A DNA stretch of 47,429 nucleotides from Asticcacaulis benevestitus DSM 16100 = ATCC BAA-896 (GCF_000376105.1 NZ_AQWM01000004.1:194-47622); one strand, 5' to 3'. Shown: positions 24,997 through 35,606, counted from the stretch's first letter. Notes: generated from the sequence alone by a model not told the origin. Program-made: numbers and translations.

Positions 24997-25063
24997 GGGT
25001 AGACCTGCCTGTATATTTTGTTGGCGGCGAGCATAGGCAGGAAACGGCGATCCCTCAACGCAT

Positions 25064-25090
25064 AAAAAACGGCCCCATCTCTGGGGCCGT
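25064..25090 (-). terminator. Rho-independent terminator downstream of typA
   Basis: An ACGGCCCC / GGGGCCGT stem with six-base loop is followed on the minus strand by six T. The distance from the typA stop is about 120 nt. Confidence 0.88.
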
Positions 25091-25154
25091 TTAAGACTTG
25101 AACCATGACAGCCCTAAGCGAGAGCCTTGAGTCGCATAACAGCCGGCGCACGAT

Positions 25155-25174
25155 GCAGGTACTTTGGTACCTGC
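25155..25174. other. Perfect 8-bp hairpin after typA
   Basis: GCAGGTAC-TTTG-GTACCTGC lies between the typA stop and its terminator. It may protect the mRNA 3' end; no T-run follows. Confidence 0.5.
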
Positions 25175-25211
25175 GAGAGCGACTGCTTATCAGGCGGCCA
25201 AGGATCGAAGC

Positions 25212-27050
<1,839 letters not shown>

Positions 27051-27204
27051 TCGGGGCCTTTTAAACGCGCAAAAGCCTCTCGACAGAGAGGCCGGAAGGG
27101 TTGATTCATTCGGAATTGCGCGCTCTATAACCGAATCCGGCGCAAAAGGCTAGTGCAGCCGGTGGATTATTTTCGCGGGTGCGAAAGACTCGTGCGCCCC
27201 GCCC

Positions 27205-27612
27205 TCAATTCATGCGCATGACGCACAGCGTAGTCAGCTTGTTTTCCAGGTGTTCCATCAGGAAGGGTTTGGACAGGACGTCGTTCATGCCCGCCAGTTG
27301 GCAGAGATGGCGCGTGCCCGGGTCCGTATGCCCCGTGATCCCGACAATCGGCACCGGCGGCGTCAGGGCGGCGCTTTCCTGACGGCGGATCGCCTTGGTG
27401 GCTGCCAGTCCATCCATGACCGGCATTTCGATATCCATAAGGATCAGGGCGTAGGCCGTGGCGTCGCACATCTCCAGCGCTTCCTGACCATTGCGCGCCC
27501 GATCGACCTCAAACGCCATCATATCCAGCATCGCCTCGATGACGAGACTCATCTCATCGTTGTCGTCGGCGAGGAGCACAAGCCGGTTTATCCGCGTGAT
27601 GAGTTCGGCCAT
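27205..27612 (-). CDS. Stand-alone response regulator receiver (copy 1)
   Basis: The 135-residue protein is a receiver domain only: acidic pocket Asp16/Asp17 (LLADDNDEM), phosphoacceptor Asp60 (LILMDIEMPVMDG), Thr93 (GITGHTD) and Lys115 (LSKPF). There is no output domain, so it acts by protein contact or as a phosphate shuttle. The ATG shown has AAAGG at seven bases; the longer frame would run across the divergent promoter region. It is divergent from a second receiver and near a soluble histidine kinase, which are plausible partners. Confidence 0.9.
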   Translation of the reverse strand: MAELITRINRLVLLADDNDEMSLVIEAMLDMMAFEVDRARNGQEALEMCDATAYALILMDIEMPVMDGLAATKAIRRQESAALTPPVPIVGITGHTDPGTRHLCQLAGMNDVLSKPFLMEHLENKLTTLCVMRMN

Positions 27613-27830
27613 GCTGTAACCTTTCAAGCCCCCCTGCCTGAAGATAGGCCCATATCCATAAGGGATCAGTACGGCGTTGGCTTGTGCCCGCAACAAATAT
27701 CTCCCGTCCCGACATCCGCATGACATCATTACAAATGAAGGCTGCCGCACCACTGCAATAAAACTTATGAGCGTATAATCTAAGCCTTCACCTTGCTCCG
27801 GCGGGCTTAAGATAACGGCTTCTTATACAG

Positions 27831-28229
27831 ATGCAGAAAGCGCCCGTTCCCATGCCAAACCACGCCACACGCGTTCTTGTTGTCGATGACAACTATCCGT
27901 CCGCCATGACCCTCACCTGGGCCATGGAAGGCAATGGCCACAATGTTCGCACCTGCCACAATGGCCGGGATGCCGTTGAAATGGCCCTGAGCTTTCATCC
28001 CGAGGTCGTTCTTCTGGATATCGGCATGCCGGTAATGAACGGTCTGGAGGCCTGCCGCGCCCTGCGGCAGCAGCCGCACATGAATGACGCCATGATCATT
28101 GCGCAGACGGCCTGGGACGATGCCGGCATGCGGGGGAAAACCCTTGCCGCCGGCTTCGATTTTCATCTGGTCAAGCCCATAGACCTGGGCGAGGTCGAAC
28201 GCCTCGTCCTCACCACCCACAACACTTAG
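27831..28229 (+). CDS. Stand-alone response regulator receiver (copy 2)
   Basis: The 132-residue single receiver domain has Asp19/Asp20 (VLVVDDNYPS), phosphoacceptor Asp63 (VVLLDIGMPVMNG), Thr93 (AQTAW) and Lys115 (HLVKPID). No output domain is present. An internal ATG seven codons in (MPNHATRV) is an equally good start; neither has a clear Shine-Dalgarno site. It is followed 169 nt later on the same strand by a histidine kinase gene, and divergent from the other receiver gene. Confidence 0.9.
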   Translation: MQKAPVPMPNHATRVLVVDDNYPSAMTLTWAMEGNGHNVRTCHNGRDAVEMALSFHPEVVLLDIGMPVMNGLEACRALRQQPHMNDAMIIAQTAWDDAGMRGKTLAAGFDFHLVKPIDLGEVERLVLTTHNT

Positions 28230-28398
28230 GCGAACAAGCCTTCAACCTATACAAGAACTAAATTTCGTATTATCATCAGAAACATGCGCGGATTGGATAT
28301 CGCAAGCCCGTTTTGAGCGCAGACCCTTCCCTGAAATTTGACCTGAAAAACACCGGCAGCAGATCGGCATAAAGGGTCGGTGCGGAAAGATATCCTGA

Positions 28399-29541
28399 AT
28401 GCGCCTACCCCAGTTCATCCGTGACAACACAGAGCTCATTGTGGGTGAATGGGAGACCTTCGCCCGGAGCCTTGTGCCGGCGTCCGACCATATGGGCCCT
28501 CTGGCCCTGCGCAACCATATCCACCAGATTCTGGCTTTCGTGACCGCCGATATCGAGTCCGCCCAGACCGATGCCGAGCAGGTGCGCAAATCGCATGGCG
28601 AAAAGCCCGAAAGTCTCTATCCCAGCGCCGCCGAAGTCCATGCGTCCTTACGCTTTGACGGCGGCTTCAATATGGACCAGATGGTTTCGGAATACCGTTC
28701 CCTGCGCGCCAGCGTCATCAAGCTGTGGCAAGCCGCCGCGCCGGAATCCGGCCCCGAGGACATGCGCGACCTGATCCGCTTCAACGAGGCGATCGACCAG
28801 GCGCTGACCGAGTCCATCTGCGACTACACCAAGAAGATGGATCTCTCCCGCAACCTGTTCCTCGGCATTCTCAGCCACGATTTGCGCAATCCGCTCGGCG
28901 CCATCTCGATGTCGGCCCAGCTCACCATGAAGATCGGCGCCTTGAGCGAACGCCAGACCATGCTCCAGTCGCAGATTTCCGACAGTTCGTTCCGCGCCAC
29001 CGCCATTGTCTCCAGCCTGCTCGACCTGACCCGCGCGCGGCTGGGCTCCGGCCTGCCAATCCTGCGCGAAGCGATGGATATCGGCTTCATCAGCAACCAG
29101 TTGGTCGATGAAATGCGCGTGCTGCACCCCAACCGCGATTTCGTGCTGACCGTTTCGGGCGATACCACCGGCGACTGGGACAAGGCGCGCATCGGCCAGG
29201 TGTTTTCCAACCTGCTGGGCAACGCCGTCCAGTATGGCTTTCGCGGCGCGCCGATCACCATCCGGGTCGAGGGCATGCCGCGCGAGGTGGTCTTAAGCGT
29301 CCATAACGAAGGCGTTCCGATCAGTGAGGACGCCATCGGCACCATTTTCAACGCCCTGACCCGTGCGCCCGCCCCCGTTGACGACACCCAACGCACGCCC
29401 CTCACCAATCTGGGTCTGGGCCTCTATATCTCCAAGGAAATCGTCACGGCGCATGGCGGCAAGATCTGGGTGACCTCGTCCGAACGCGAAGGCACCACCT
29501 TTACGGCCGCCTTCCCGCGCACCGTGAAGACGCCGGACTGA
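28399..29541 (+). CDS. Soluble sensor histidine kinase with RsbRD-type N-terminal domain
   Basis: The 380-residue kinase has no membrane span. Residues 1-~140 resemble the RsbRD N-terminal domain (FIRDNTELIVGEWETFARSL, LRFDGGFNMDQMVSEYRSLRASVIKLW), a helical sensory module seen in stress-response proteins. HisKA follows with His160 in LGILSHDLRNPLGAIS, then HATPase with the N box (QVFSNLLGNAVQYG) and G boxes (GLGLYISKEIVTAHGG). The signal is unknown. The two nearby receivers are candidate phosphoacceptors. The upstream site GGAAAG is poorly spaced. Confidence 0.9.
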   Translation: MRLPQFIRDNTELIVGEWETFARSLVPASDHMGPLALRNHIHQILAFVTADIESAQTDAEQVRKSHGEKPESLYPSAAEVHASLRFDGGFNMDQMVSEYRSLRASVIKLWQAAAPESGPEDMRDLIRFNEAIDQALTESICDYTKKMDLSRNLFLGILSHDLRNPLGAISMSAQLTMKIGALSERQTMLQSQISDSSFRATAIVSSLLDLTRARLGSGLPILREAMDIGFISNQLVDEMRVLHPNRDFVLTVSGDTTGDWDKARIGQVFSNLLGNAVQYGFRGAPITIRVEGMPREVVLSVHNEGVPISEDAIGTIFNALTRAPAPVDDTQRTPLTNLGLGLYISKEIVTAHGGKIWVTSSEREGTTFTAAFPRTVKTPD

Positions 29542-29635
29542 CACATGAAGATGTGCGCTGTCAGAGTGCGCGTGGTGTCGGCGGGTCTTGCGAAGGGGCA
29601 AAGTCTTTGTGAAGGGGCGGCGGGGTGATGCGAAT

Positions 29636-29759
29636 GTGGTGGTGGGGTTTCTGGCTTTCTTTCATCATGCGGAAAGATGCCCCCTCCGTCTCGACGCGCT
29701 TCGCTTGCTCGACACCTCAGCGGCGGCCCGGCTCCCCCGCTTCACAGGAGAGGATAAAC
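29636..29759 (+). repeat. Dispersed GC-rich palindromic element (degenerate copy C)
   Basis: It contains GTGGTGGGGTTTCTGGCTTTC, close to the end of the 6469 copy, and CTCCCCCGCTTCACAGGAGAGG, close to the reverse complement of the 47362 copy. It fills the gap between the kinase gene and the next CDS. A reading frame through it is ignored. Confidence 0.5.
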
Positions 29760-29800
29760 AAAGATATCCCCTCCCCCTCAATCACCCCCATCATAGCCGG

Positions 29801-30535
29801 ATGGACAGCTCTGCCGATCCGGCGACACAGACAAAGGATGATGCCACGGCGCTGGCCACGCGCCGGCTGACCCTGCGCGCCTATGCCGATCATATCGCGC
29901 ATGTGGTCGAGGGCATGGACCTGCCCGAAAGCTATCTGGAGGCCGAACGCGCCGCGCGCGCCGTCACCGTGGCCGACCGCATGGTCCAGCAACTGCCCCT
30001 GACCGACACCGACAGCACAACCGAAACCGGCGTCATCAAACCGCCGCGCCAGCGCCTGCGCGTCTTCGCCGACCAGTTGATCAAGGTCATCGGCCATATC
30101 CCCGATCCGGACAATTTTCTGGAAGGCGAACGCGCCGGCCGCTGTGTGCTGGCCACCGACCGCATGCTCTGCCAGCTCTACGAAGCGCCGCAAACCCACG
30201 CCGGCGCCAAGACAAAAGGACACGGCGCGCGCGATGCCGACGACGAGGACGAATACGAAAGCGCCTACGGATCGGATAAGGACTGGGGCAAAACCTTCCT
30301 TGCCAAGGTCGACCGCATGACCAGTCTCCATGCCGAAAACTGCGGCATCTGGCCTGACGGCACGCCGTGCGCCAAAGGCGAACCGGAGCCGGACTATCCG
30401 TGGGACGCCCCCGACCGCATCACCCTGACCCGCTGCCGCAGCGAGGAAGCCACCCAGAAGGACAAGGACCGCTGGCCGGCCAATCCTAATCATCAGCCGC
30501 GTCAACGCCATCACCCGCGCCATGGCCCGCCGTGA
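29801..30535 (+). CDS. Unknown protein with an internal 40-residue duplication
   Basis: The 244-residue cytoplasmic protein is not recognised. Residues about 24-65 and 85-126 are two copies of one unit: LRAYADHIAHVVEGMDLPES..LEAERAARAV..ADRM and LRVFADQLIKVIGHIPDPDN..LEGERAGRCV..TDRM. An acidic linker (DADDEDEYE) follows, then NCGIWPDGTPC. The C-terminus turns into a low-complexity string (NPNHQPRQRHHPRHGPP), while a neighbouring frame looks protein-like, so a frameshift near 30480-30520 is suspected. The start is the ATG after the intergenic repeat, with a weak ribosome site; the longer frame reads through the repeat and is unlikely. Confidence 0.65.
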   Translation: MDSSADPATQTKDDATALATRRLTLRAYADHIAHVVEGMDLPESYLEAERAARAVTVADRMVQQLPLTDTDSTTETGVIKPPRQRLRVFADQLIKVIGHIPDPDNFLEGERAGRCVLATDRMLCQLYEAPQTHAGAKTKGHGARDADDEDEYESAYGSDKDWGKTFLAKVDRMTSLHAENCGIWPDGTPCAKGEPEPDYPWDAPDRITLTRCRSEEATQKDKDRWPANPNHQPRQRHHPRHGPP

Positions 30536-30734
30536 CGGCCACTGGCCCGACCGGTCGCCCTTTCACGAAAACGATCCGGATTATTACGACATCACCGCGC
30601 GCTTTGAGCAGGATGTCCTCAAACGGCCGCCGCCCGATATTCCGCATCCGCCCGATAAGCACGATCCGATAGGTTTCCCGTGGTGGCTGGTGCGCAACCC
30701 GCATTTCAGAAATTCGGCCCGCGCACAGGGCTGA
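30522..30734 (+). CDS. Small protein (70 aa) or frameshifted C-terminus of the previous gene
   Basis: The frame gives MARRDGHWPDRSPFHENDPDYYDITARFEQDVLKRPPPDIPHPPDK and ends NPHFRNSARAQG. The motif GHWPDRSPF echoes GIWPDGTPC in the preceding protein, and the frame stays protein-like upstream of its ATG (ILIISRVNAITRA). There is no Shine-Dalgarno site and it overlaps the previous gene by 14 bases. The two are best explained as one ancestral gene split by a frameshift, or as a coupled pair. No family is recognised. Confidence 0.5.
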   Translation: MARRDGHWPDRSPFHENDPDYYDITARFEQDVLKRPPPDIPHPPDKHDPIGFPWWLVRNPHFRNSARAQG

Positions 30735-30804
30735 TGGCGCTGACTGTAATATAATCGTCAAACATAAGGCCTAAGCCAGAGATACCTTCCCTGTGAGAGT
30801 ATCC

Positions 30805-32385
30805 ATGCGCCAGACCTTACTGACCCGCCGTCACGCCTTGCTGGGCGGCGTCAGCGCCCTCCTGTCCACCACCGTCGCGCACGCCGCCCCTTTGGCGCCG
30901 GCGCAAAAGCCGTTTGGCCTAGGCGTCGCCAGCGGTGATCCGTCGGCGGATGGCTTTGTGATCTGGACGCGCATCGCGCCCGATCCGCTTGCGCCCGATG
31001 GTCTGGGCGGTCTGACCGCGCCCGCCACGGTCAAATGGTGCGTCTATCACGACGCCGCCCTGACGAAGCCGGCCCTAAGCGGTGAGGTCACCACGCATCC
31101 GGAAACGGCCCACAGCGTCCATGTCGAGGTGGCCGGCCTGCGTCCGGACCGCTTCTACTGGTATCGCTTCGAGGCGATGGGGGTGCAGAGCCCGGCCGGC
31201 CGCGCCCGCACCCTGCCGCTGGAAAACGCCTCGCCCGCGGTGCTCAAACTGGTGTTCGCCTCGTGCTCGCACTATGAAAAGGGCTATTTCAGCGCCTACC
31301 GTCATATGGCCGCCGAAAACCCCGATTTCGTGCTGTTCCTCGGCGATTATATCTATGAATACAGCTACAAGGACACCTCGAAACTGGTGCGCCAGCATGA
31401 GCGCAAGGACGAGGTGACCGACCTGGCCGGTTATCGCAACCGCTACGCCCTCTATCATATGGACGCTGACCTTCAGACTTTGCACGCCAGCACCTCCTGC
31501 CTGATGACGTGGGACGATCACGAGGTGCAGAACGACTACGGCGGCTTCCTGTCGCAATATATGAAGGACGATTCCGGCATGGTGGCGCGGCGCATGGCCG
31601 CCTATCAGGCCTATTACGAGAACATGCCGCTGCGCCGGTCGTCGCGCCTGATCGGCACGCGGCTCGACCTCTACAAGGGCTACCGCTTCGGCGCGCTGGC
31701 CGAGATCAACATGCTGGATGGCCGGCAATATCGCTCCGCCGCCGCCTGTCCGGTCGGCGACAGCCGCAAGGGGCATGTGGTCGATGATAGCTGCTTAGAC
31801 CGGCTCGATCCGAAGCGCAGCATGCTCGGTTTCACGCAGGAGGCCTGGCTATTCGACCGCTTCCGCAAGAGCCGCGCGACGTGGAATATCCTCGGTCAGG
31901 ATCTGCTGGCCACCTCCCTGCTGCAATCGGGGAAGGACAAGGACAAGAATCCGATCGTCGGGCACTGGACCGACGGCTGGGACGGCTATCCGGCGACGCG
32001 CGACCGCTTGATCAAGGCGATGCAGGGCACTAAGCTGAAGAACCCGGTCATGCTCGGTGGCGACATCCACTCCTACTGGGCCACCGAACTGAAGGCCGAC
32101 TTCCGCGATCCGGAGAGTCGGACGATCGCCAGCGAGTTTGTCTGCACCTCGGTGACGGCCGATATGCCGCCGTATAAGGCCTTCGCCGACATGCTGCCGC
32201 AGAACCCGCAGGTGAAGTATTTCAACAGCCGCACCAACGGCTATGTCGCGGTCGAGGTGACGCCAAAACGGCTGATGAGCCGGTTTATGGCGATTTCCGA
32301 CCGTACCGATCCGAACGCGACGGTCTCCACCGAGATCGCCTTTGCGGTCGAGGCCGGAAACGCCACGGTCAACGCGATTGCTTGA
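30805..32385 (+). CDS. phoD: Alkaline phosphatase D family protein, Tat-exported
   Basis: The 526-residue enzyme begins MRQTLLTRRHALLGGVSALLSTTVAHAA, a twin-arginine signal. Then come the PhoD N-terminal domain (FGLGVASGDPSADGFVIWTRIAPDPL ... VEVAGLRPDRFYWYRFEA) and the metallophosphoesterase core (VFASCSHYEKGYFSAYRHMA, FVLFLGDYIYEY, MTWDDHEVQNDYGG, VMLGGDIHSYWATEL). Family members are calcium/iron phosphodiesterases and monoesterases active outside the cytoplasm, usually in phosphate starvation. The ATG has GAGAG five bases before it; an upstream GTG adds four residues. No Pho box was recognised. Confidence 0.93.
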   Translation: MRQTLLTRRHALLGGVSALLSTTVAHAAPLAPAQKPFGLGVASGDPSADGFVIWTRIAPDPLAPDGLGGLTAPATVKWCVYHDAALTKPALSGEVTTHPETAHSVHVEVAGLRPDRFYWYRFEAMGVQSPAGRARTLPLENASPAVLKLVFASCSHYEKGYFSAYRHMAAENPDFVLFLGDYIYEYSYKDTSKLVRQHERKDEVTDLAGYRNRYALYHMDADLQTLHASTSCLMTWDDHEVQNDYGGFLSQYMKDDSGMVARRMAAYQAYYENMPLRRSSRLIGTRLDLYKGYRFGALAEINMLDGRQYRSAAACPVGDSRKGHVVDDSCLDRLDPKRSMLGFTQEAWLFDRFRKSRATWNILGQDLLATSLLQSGKDKDKNPIVGHWTDGWDGYPATRDRLIKAMQGTKLKNPVMLGGDIHSYWATELKADFRDPESRTIASEFVCTSVTADMPPYKAFADMLPQNPQVKYFNSRTNGYVAVEVTPKRLMSRFMAISDRTDPNATVSTEIAFAVEAGNATVNAIA

Positions 32386-32391
32386 TATAGC

Positions 32392-32430
32392 TTAAGCGCC
32401 GCAAGGCTCCCCGCGTAAGCTCGGGCGGCC
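32392..32430. repeat. Dispersed intergenic repeat (copy 2)
   Basis: TAAGCGCCGCAAGGCTCCCC, then GCGTAAGCTCGGGCGG, is a divergent relative of the repeats at 17361-17395 and 39517-39556. Confidence 0.5.
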
Positions 32431-32453
32431 AAGAACGTTCTATGGCGGCCTTG

Positions 32454-32475
32454 CCAGGACGCTTGGACGTCCTGG
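32454..32475. terminator. Hairpin between convergent genes
   Basis: CCAGGACG-CTTGGA-CGTCCTGG is a perfect 8-bp stem between the phoD and cyclophilin stops. No T-run follows on either strand, so it is only a candidate bidirectional terminator. Confidence 0.4.
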
Positions 32476-32478
32476 AAC

Positions 32479-33153
32479 CTAAGCCGAAACGCGAACGGCC
32501 TTGGTGATCACTACCGGCTCGGCCAGCATCTGACCGGCCCAGCCGCCTTCGCGGGTGTGCTTGTCGATGCGGCCGTTGAGGATGGCGTGGACCACGTCCA
32601 TGCCCTTGATGACATGGCCGAACGCCGCATAGCCGAGTTTTTCGTGGTCGGACGCCTTGGGGCCGGCGTCGAGATAGGTGTTGTCGCCCACCATGATGGT
32701 GAATTCATTGGTTGCGGTGCCGGGTGCGAAACGCGACATCGAGATGACGCCGTCGGTATGGCTGAGGCCGGTCATCTTGGTCGATTCGTGCGCAATCGGC
32801 GGATAGGTCAGGCCCGAAGCGCCGGCCTGTACAAAGCCGGTCTTGCCGTCCTTCAGCGAACGCCAGAAGGTGGCGCCGTCGAACTTGTGCGTATCGAGAT
32901 AGTGCAGGAAGTTGGCCACGGTGATCGGCGCCTTCTTCTGCTCCAGCAGGATAACGATCTCGCCCTTGGTGGTTTGCAGGCTGACCGTTACCGTATCCGG
33001 CAAGGGCGGTGGCGGCGCAGGGGCTGCCACAGGCGCGGACTTGGCCTCGGTCTTTTTAGGCGCCGGCTTGGAACAGGCCGCCAAAGTGCCAGCAAGGGCG
33101 CTGAGCGTTAAAGCCGCACCGGCCGCCAAAAATCCACGTTTGTTATGATCCAC
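32479..33153 (-). CDS. Cyclophilin-type peptidyl-prolyl isomerase, lipoprotein
   Basis: The 224-residue product has a lipoprotein signal with lipobox LAAC (GTLAACSKP), a Lys/Ala/Pro linker, and a cyclophilin domain: TVSLQTTKGEIVILLEQKKAPITVANFLHYL, FWRSLKDGKTGFVQAGA (the family's FHR..GFxxQGG region, with His replaced by Trp and a longer loop), LSHTDGVISMSRFAPGTATNEFTIMVGDN and YAAFGHVIKGMDVVHAI. The start is a GTG with AAGGAG exactly seven bases upstream; another GTG two codons earlier is one base from that site. It would assist folding in the periplasm. Altered active-site spacing may lower isomerase activity. Confidence 0.9.
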   Translation of the reverse strand: MDHNKRGFLAAGAALTLSALAGTLAACSKPAPKKTEAKSAPVAAPAPPPPLPDTVTVSLQTTKGEIVILLEQKKAPITVANFLHYLDTHKFDGATFWRSLKDGKTGFVQAGASGLTYPPIAHESTKMTGLSHTDGVISMSRFAPGTATNEFTIMVGDNTYLDAGPKASDHEKLGYAAFGHVIKGMDVVHAILNGRIDKHTREGGWAGQMLAEPVVITKAVRVSA

Positions 33154-33209
33154 CGTCACACTCCTTGTACACTGCGCCGAAGTATCGAAATTTCAGCCAC
33201 TTTGGCAAG

Positions 33210-34640
33210 CTATTTAGAGCTGGTTTTTCGCCCCATGTGACGATCAGCCCATTGAACGAAGCTTGCCATGTTCGGCGTATCGGTATGACCGCCGACATGC
33301 TGCCGCCAGGCGAGTTGGCCATCCATCAGTTCGATCAGGGGCGGTGGCATCTGTGCCGTGCGATAGTCATTGCCAACACCCAGGTCCTTGGCGCCGAGCA
33401 GCTTCCAAGCCGAACCGGCCGCAACCGTCGCCATATAGCTGCCCTGCTGGTCGAGCCATTTGGCATCGCCTTCCTTGGGGATGCCATAGGAGATAAAGAT
33501 CAGACGCGGCGCGGCAAGGGCGATCAGTTGATGCGCATCCACCGGCAGGTCGCCGGCGTTTTTCGGGCCGCCATACTTCAGGAAGTTGCCGGCCATCCAG
33601 TGATACTCCCCCTCGCCGGTCAGGTTCTCGACCGCCTCGCCGAAATTACGGCGGTGCGGTTTGGCCCCGCCTTCGCCGGATGAGCCGATCAGACCCATGT
33701 AAAAGCGCTGATCGAACGCCATGGTGACCAGCGCCGCCTTGCCGTAACGCGACACGCCCTCAATACCGACATGGTTTTTATCCACGTCAGGGCGGGTCGA
33801 GAGATAATCAAGGGCGCGGCTGGCGCCCCATGCCCAGGCTCTGAGGGCGCCCCAATCCTGGGGCTTGCGCGGCTGGCCCTGATTGGTCAGGCCGATGATG
33901 CCGCGGGTGAGGCCTGCACCATTATCCGCCTGGAAGCTGCCCGGGTTGATGAGCAGGACGCCCCAGCCATCGCCGAGCAGGTGCTGCAGGCGTTCCAGCA
34001 TGCCGGCCCGCGCGGCGGCCAGAAAGGGCGCCATGCGCGGATCGACATTGGCCGGTTCCGGTTCGGGCTTGAGCGGCGCGGGGAAACGGATCGGCGACCA
34101 GTCGAACATGATCAGCATCGGCGCCGGCGTCTTGCTGGCAGCGGGCATGATCAGCATGGCGTCGATATCGGCCGTGATATCGGGAGCCGCACTGTTATCG
34201 GCATGACCTGTCAGGTGCGTGGCCACGATCGCCAGGCCCTCCAGGGTTTCGGCTTCACTGGCCTTGATGCGCCACGTCACGGCCGGCACATGGGCGGGTA
34301 CACGGCCATAGACCTCGCGCTCAAAGGCCGCGACGATCTCCGGCCGGCGCTGCTGCCACCACTGATCGGGGGTGGTGACCGGCTGGCCGTTGTCGCGCTT
34401 CAGGATATCGGGCCAGTCGGGGTAAGGATTGGCCTTGGCCTCATCGTAATTGGCATGGTCCGGGGCGTTTTCATCGCCATTGGCGCCCGGCCGCAAGGTC
34501 TCGATGTGGAGCTGGTCCATCATGTTGCGGTGGTCCTGCGCGGCGGTAAAGGTCACCGGCTCGGCCATTACCTGGGCCGGGGCGCAAAGCGGTAGCGCTA
34601 ACATGGACAGGGCCAGCACGGCCCGCAAAACTGGTATCAT
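33210..34640 (-). CDS. Glucuronoyl esterase-like (CE15) exported hydrolase
   Basis: The 476-residue protein has a signal peptide ending near residue 26 (APAQVMAEP). It carries the CE15 alpha/beta-hydrolase core: DWGALRAWAWGASRALDYL, the nucleophile elbow GVSRYGKAA with Ser297 (fungal enzymes have GCSRxGK), GSSGEGGAKPHRRNFGE, and the late catalytic His in QHVGGHTDTPN (His452). CE15 enzymes split the ester between glucuronoxylan and lignin. The size suits bacterial members. GAGAGGCGTC precedes the ATG. It is isolated by a terminator from the upstream gene; the GH5 and CE2 genes in the window fit the same polymer. Confidence 0.92.
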   Translation of the reverse strand: MIPVLRAVLALSMLALPLCAPAQVMAEPVTFTAAQDHRNMMDQLHIETLRPGANGDENAPDHANYDEAKANPYPDWPDILKRDNGQPVTTPDQWWQQRRPEIVAAFEREVYGRVPAHVPAVTWRIKASEAETLEGLAIVATHLTGHADNSAAPDITADIDAMLIMPAASKTPAPMLIMFDWSPIRFPAPLKPEPEPANVDPRMAPFLAAARAGMLERLQHLLGDGWGVLLINPGSFQADNGAGLTRGIIGLTNQGQPRKPQDWGALRAWAWGASRALDYLSTRPDVDKNHVGIEGVSRYGKAALVTMAFDQRFYMGLIGSSGEGGAKPHRRNFGEAVENLTGEGEYHWMAGNFLKYGGPKNAGDLPVDAHQLIALAAPRLIFISYGIPKEGDAKWLDQQGSYMATVAAGSAWKLLGAKDLGVGNDYRTAQMPPPLIELMDGQLAWRQHVGGHTDTPNMASFVQWADRHMGRKTSSK

Positions 34641-34715
34641 GACGCCTCTCCCATGCCGCGCTCATGCGGGCGGCCTGGTATCACTGTCCCATGTAATCGG
34701 CCGATCGGAAAGATC

Positions 34716-34749
34716 AAAAAAGGCGGAAGATGCACGCACCTTCCGCCTT
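34716..34749 (-). terminator. Rho-independent terminator of the glycine-zipper gene
   Basis: The perfect 10-bp stem AAGGCGGAAG / CTTCCGCCTT with a ten-base loop is followed on the minus strand by a run of six T, 24 nt after the stop. Confidence 0.9.
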
Positions 34750-34772
34750 CAAGACTTTTACTCTAGCTAAAC

Positions 34773-35606
34773 TCAGTAGCCAGAGTTCGAGCTGTAGCTT
34801 GTGCTGGAATAGCCGGACGATTCCTCGTGCCAGGCGCCGTCACGATCGCGCCAGCCATAGGCGACGACCTGACCGACGTGCCAGCGGCCCTGATCGTCCT
34901 GCCAGCCAACCGCACGCGGACGGCCGTTGTGCCACTGGCCCTGCTCGTCACGCCAGCCTTCATCGGCATTGCGCGGACGCTCCGCGCCGTAGCCATCATG
35001 GTAGGGCGTGCTGTCGCTATAGGTCGAAGTCGACGAATAGGTGGAGGAACTATAGCCGGTGCCCGACGACGTGCTGTTGTCGCTGTAATGATGATAGGGC
35101 TGCGGGCTTGAGTACGGCGTGCTGTTGTACGGCTTCGACTGATAGTCGCTATTGTCGTTATACGGCGCAGTTGAATTGCTGCTGTATTGGGGGGGATCAT
35201 AATAGACGTTATCGTAATAGCCGGTCTGCGGGCGATCGCGGAAATAGATGATGTCATAGCCTTCCGGCGCAGGGGGCGGCGAATAGTAACGGCCCTGACG
35301 ATAGGCGTAATAGCTGCCATTATAGCACTTTACCGACGACTTGCCGACCTGATTGCCGATCACGCCGCCGAGCACCGCGCCGCCGACTGTGCCGAGGCCG
35401 CGTTCGTGCTTCGAAATCTGGCTGCCGGCGAGCCCGCCGATAACGGCGCCGACGACGGCGCCATTGGTGCCGGCATTGCTCTTGCGGGTATAACAATAAC
35501 CGTCATAGGCCTTGCTGTCATACTGCGCGTGCGCCGCGACCGGCATGAGCGTGACGGCGGCAAGCGCCAGCAGCGAAGGGGCGGTGAATTTCCTCAGATA
35601 GGTCAT
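34773..35606 (-). CDS. Glycine-zipper surface protein with Tyr/Ser-rich region and Trp repeats
   Basis: The 277-residue protein has a signal peptide ending near residue 28 (VAAHAQ) and a glycine-zipper 2TM domain (TNGAVVGAVIGGLAGSQISKHERGLGTVGGAVLGGVIGNQVGK). A long Tyr/Ser/Pro-rich low-complexity region follows, then three tandem units GWRDEQGQWHNG, GWQDDQGRWHVG and GWRDRDGAWHEE. The zipper domain is that of the 17-kDa surface antigen family and points to the outer membrane. The other parts are unlike the family's usual short form. GAGGAGACG lies upstream of the ATG. The role is unknown; envelope integrity or adhesion is inference. Confidence 0.83.
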   Translation of the reverse strand: MTYLRKFTAPSLLALAAVTLMPVAAHAQYDSKAYDGYCYTRKSNAGTNGAVVGAVIGGLAGSQISKHERGLGTVGGAVLGGVIGNQVGKSSVKCYNGSYYAYRQGRYYSPPPAPEGYDIIYFRDRPQTGYYDNVYYDPPQYSSNSTAPYNDNSDYQSKPYNSTPYSSPQPYHHYSDNSTSSGTGYSSSTYSSTSTYSDSTPYHDGYGAERPRNADEGWRDEQGQWHNGRPRAVGWQDDQGRWHVGQVVAYGWRDRDGAWHEESSGYSSTSYSSNSGY

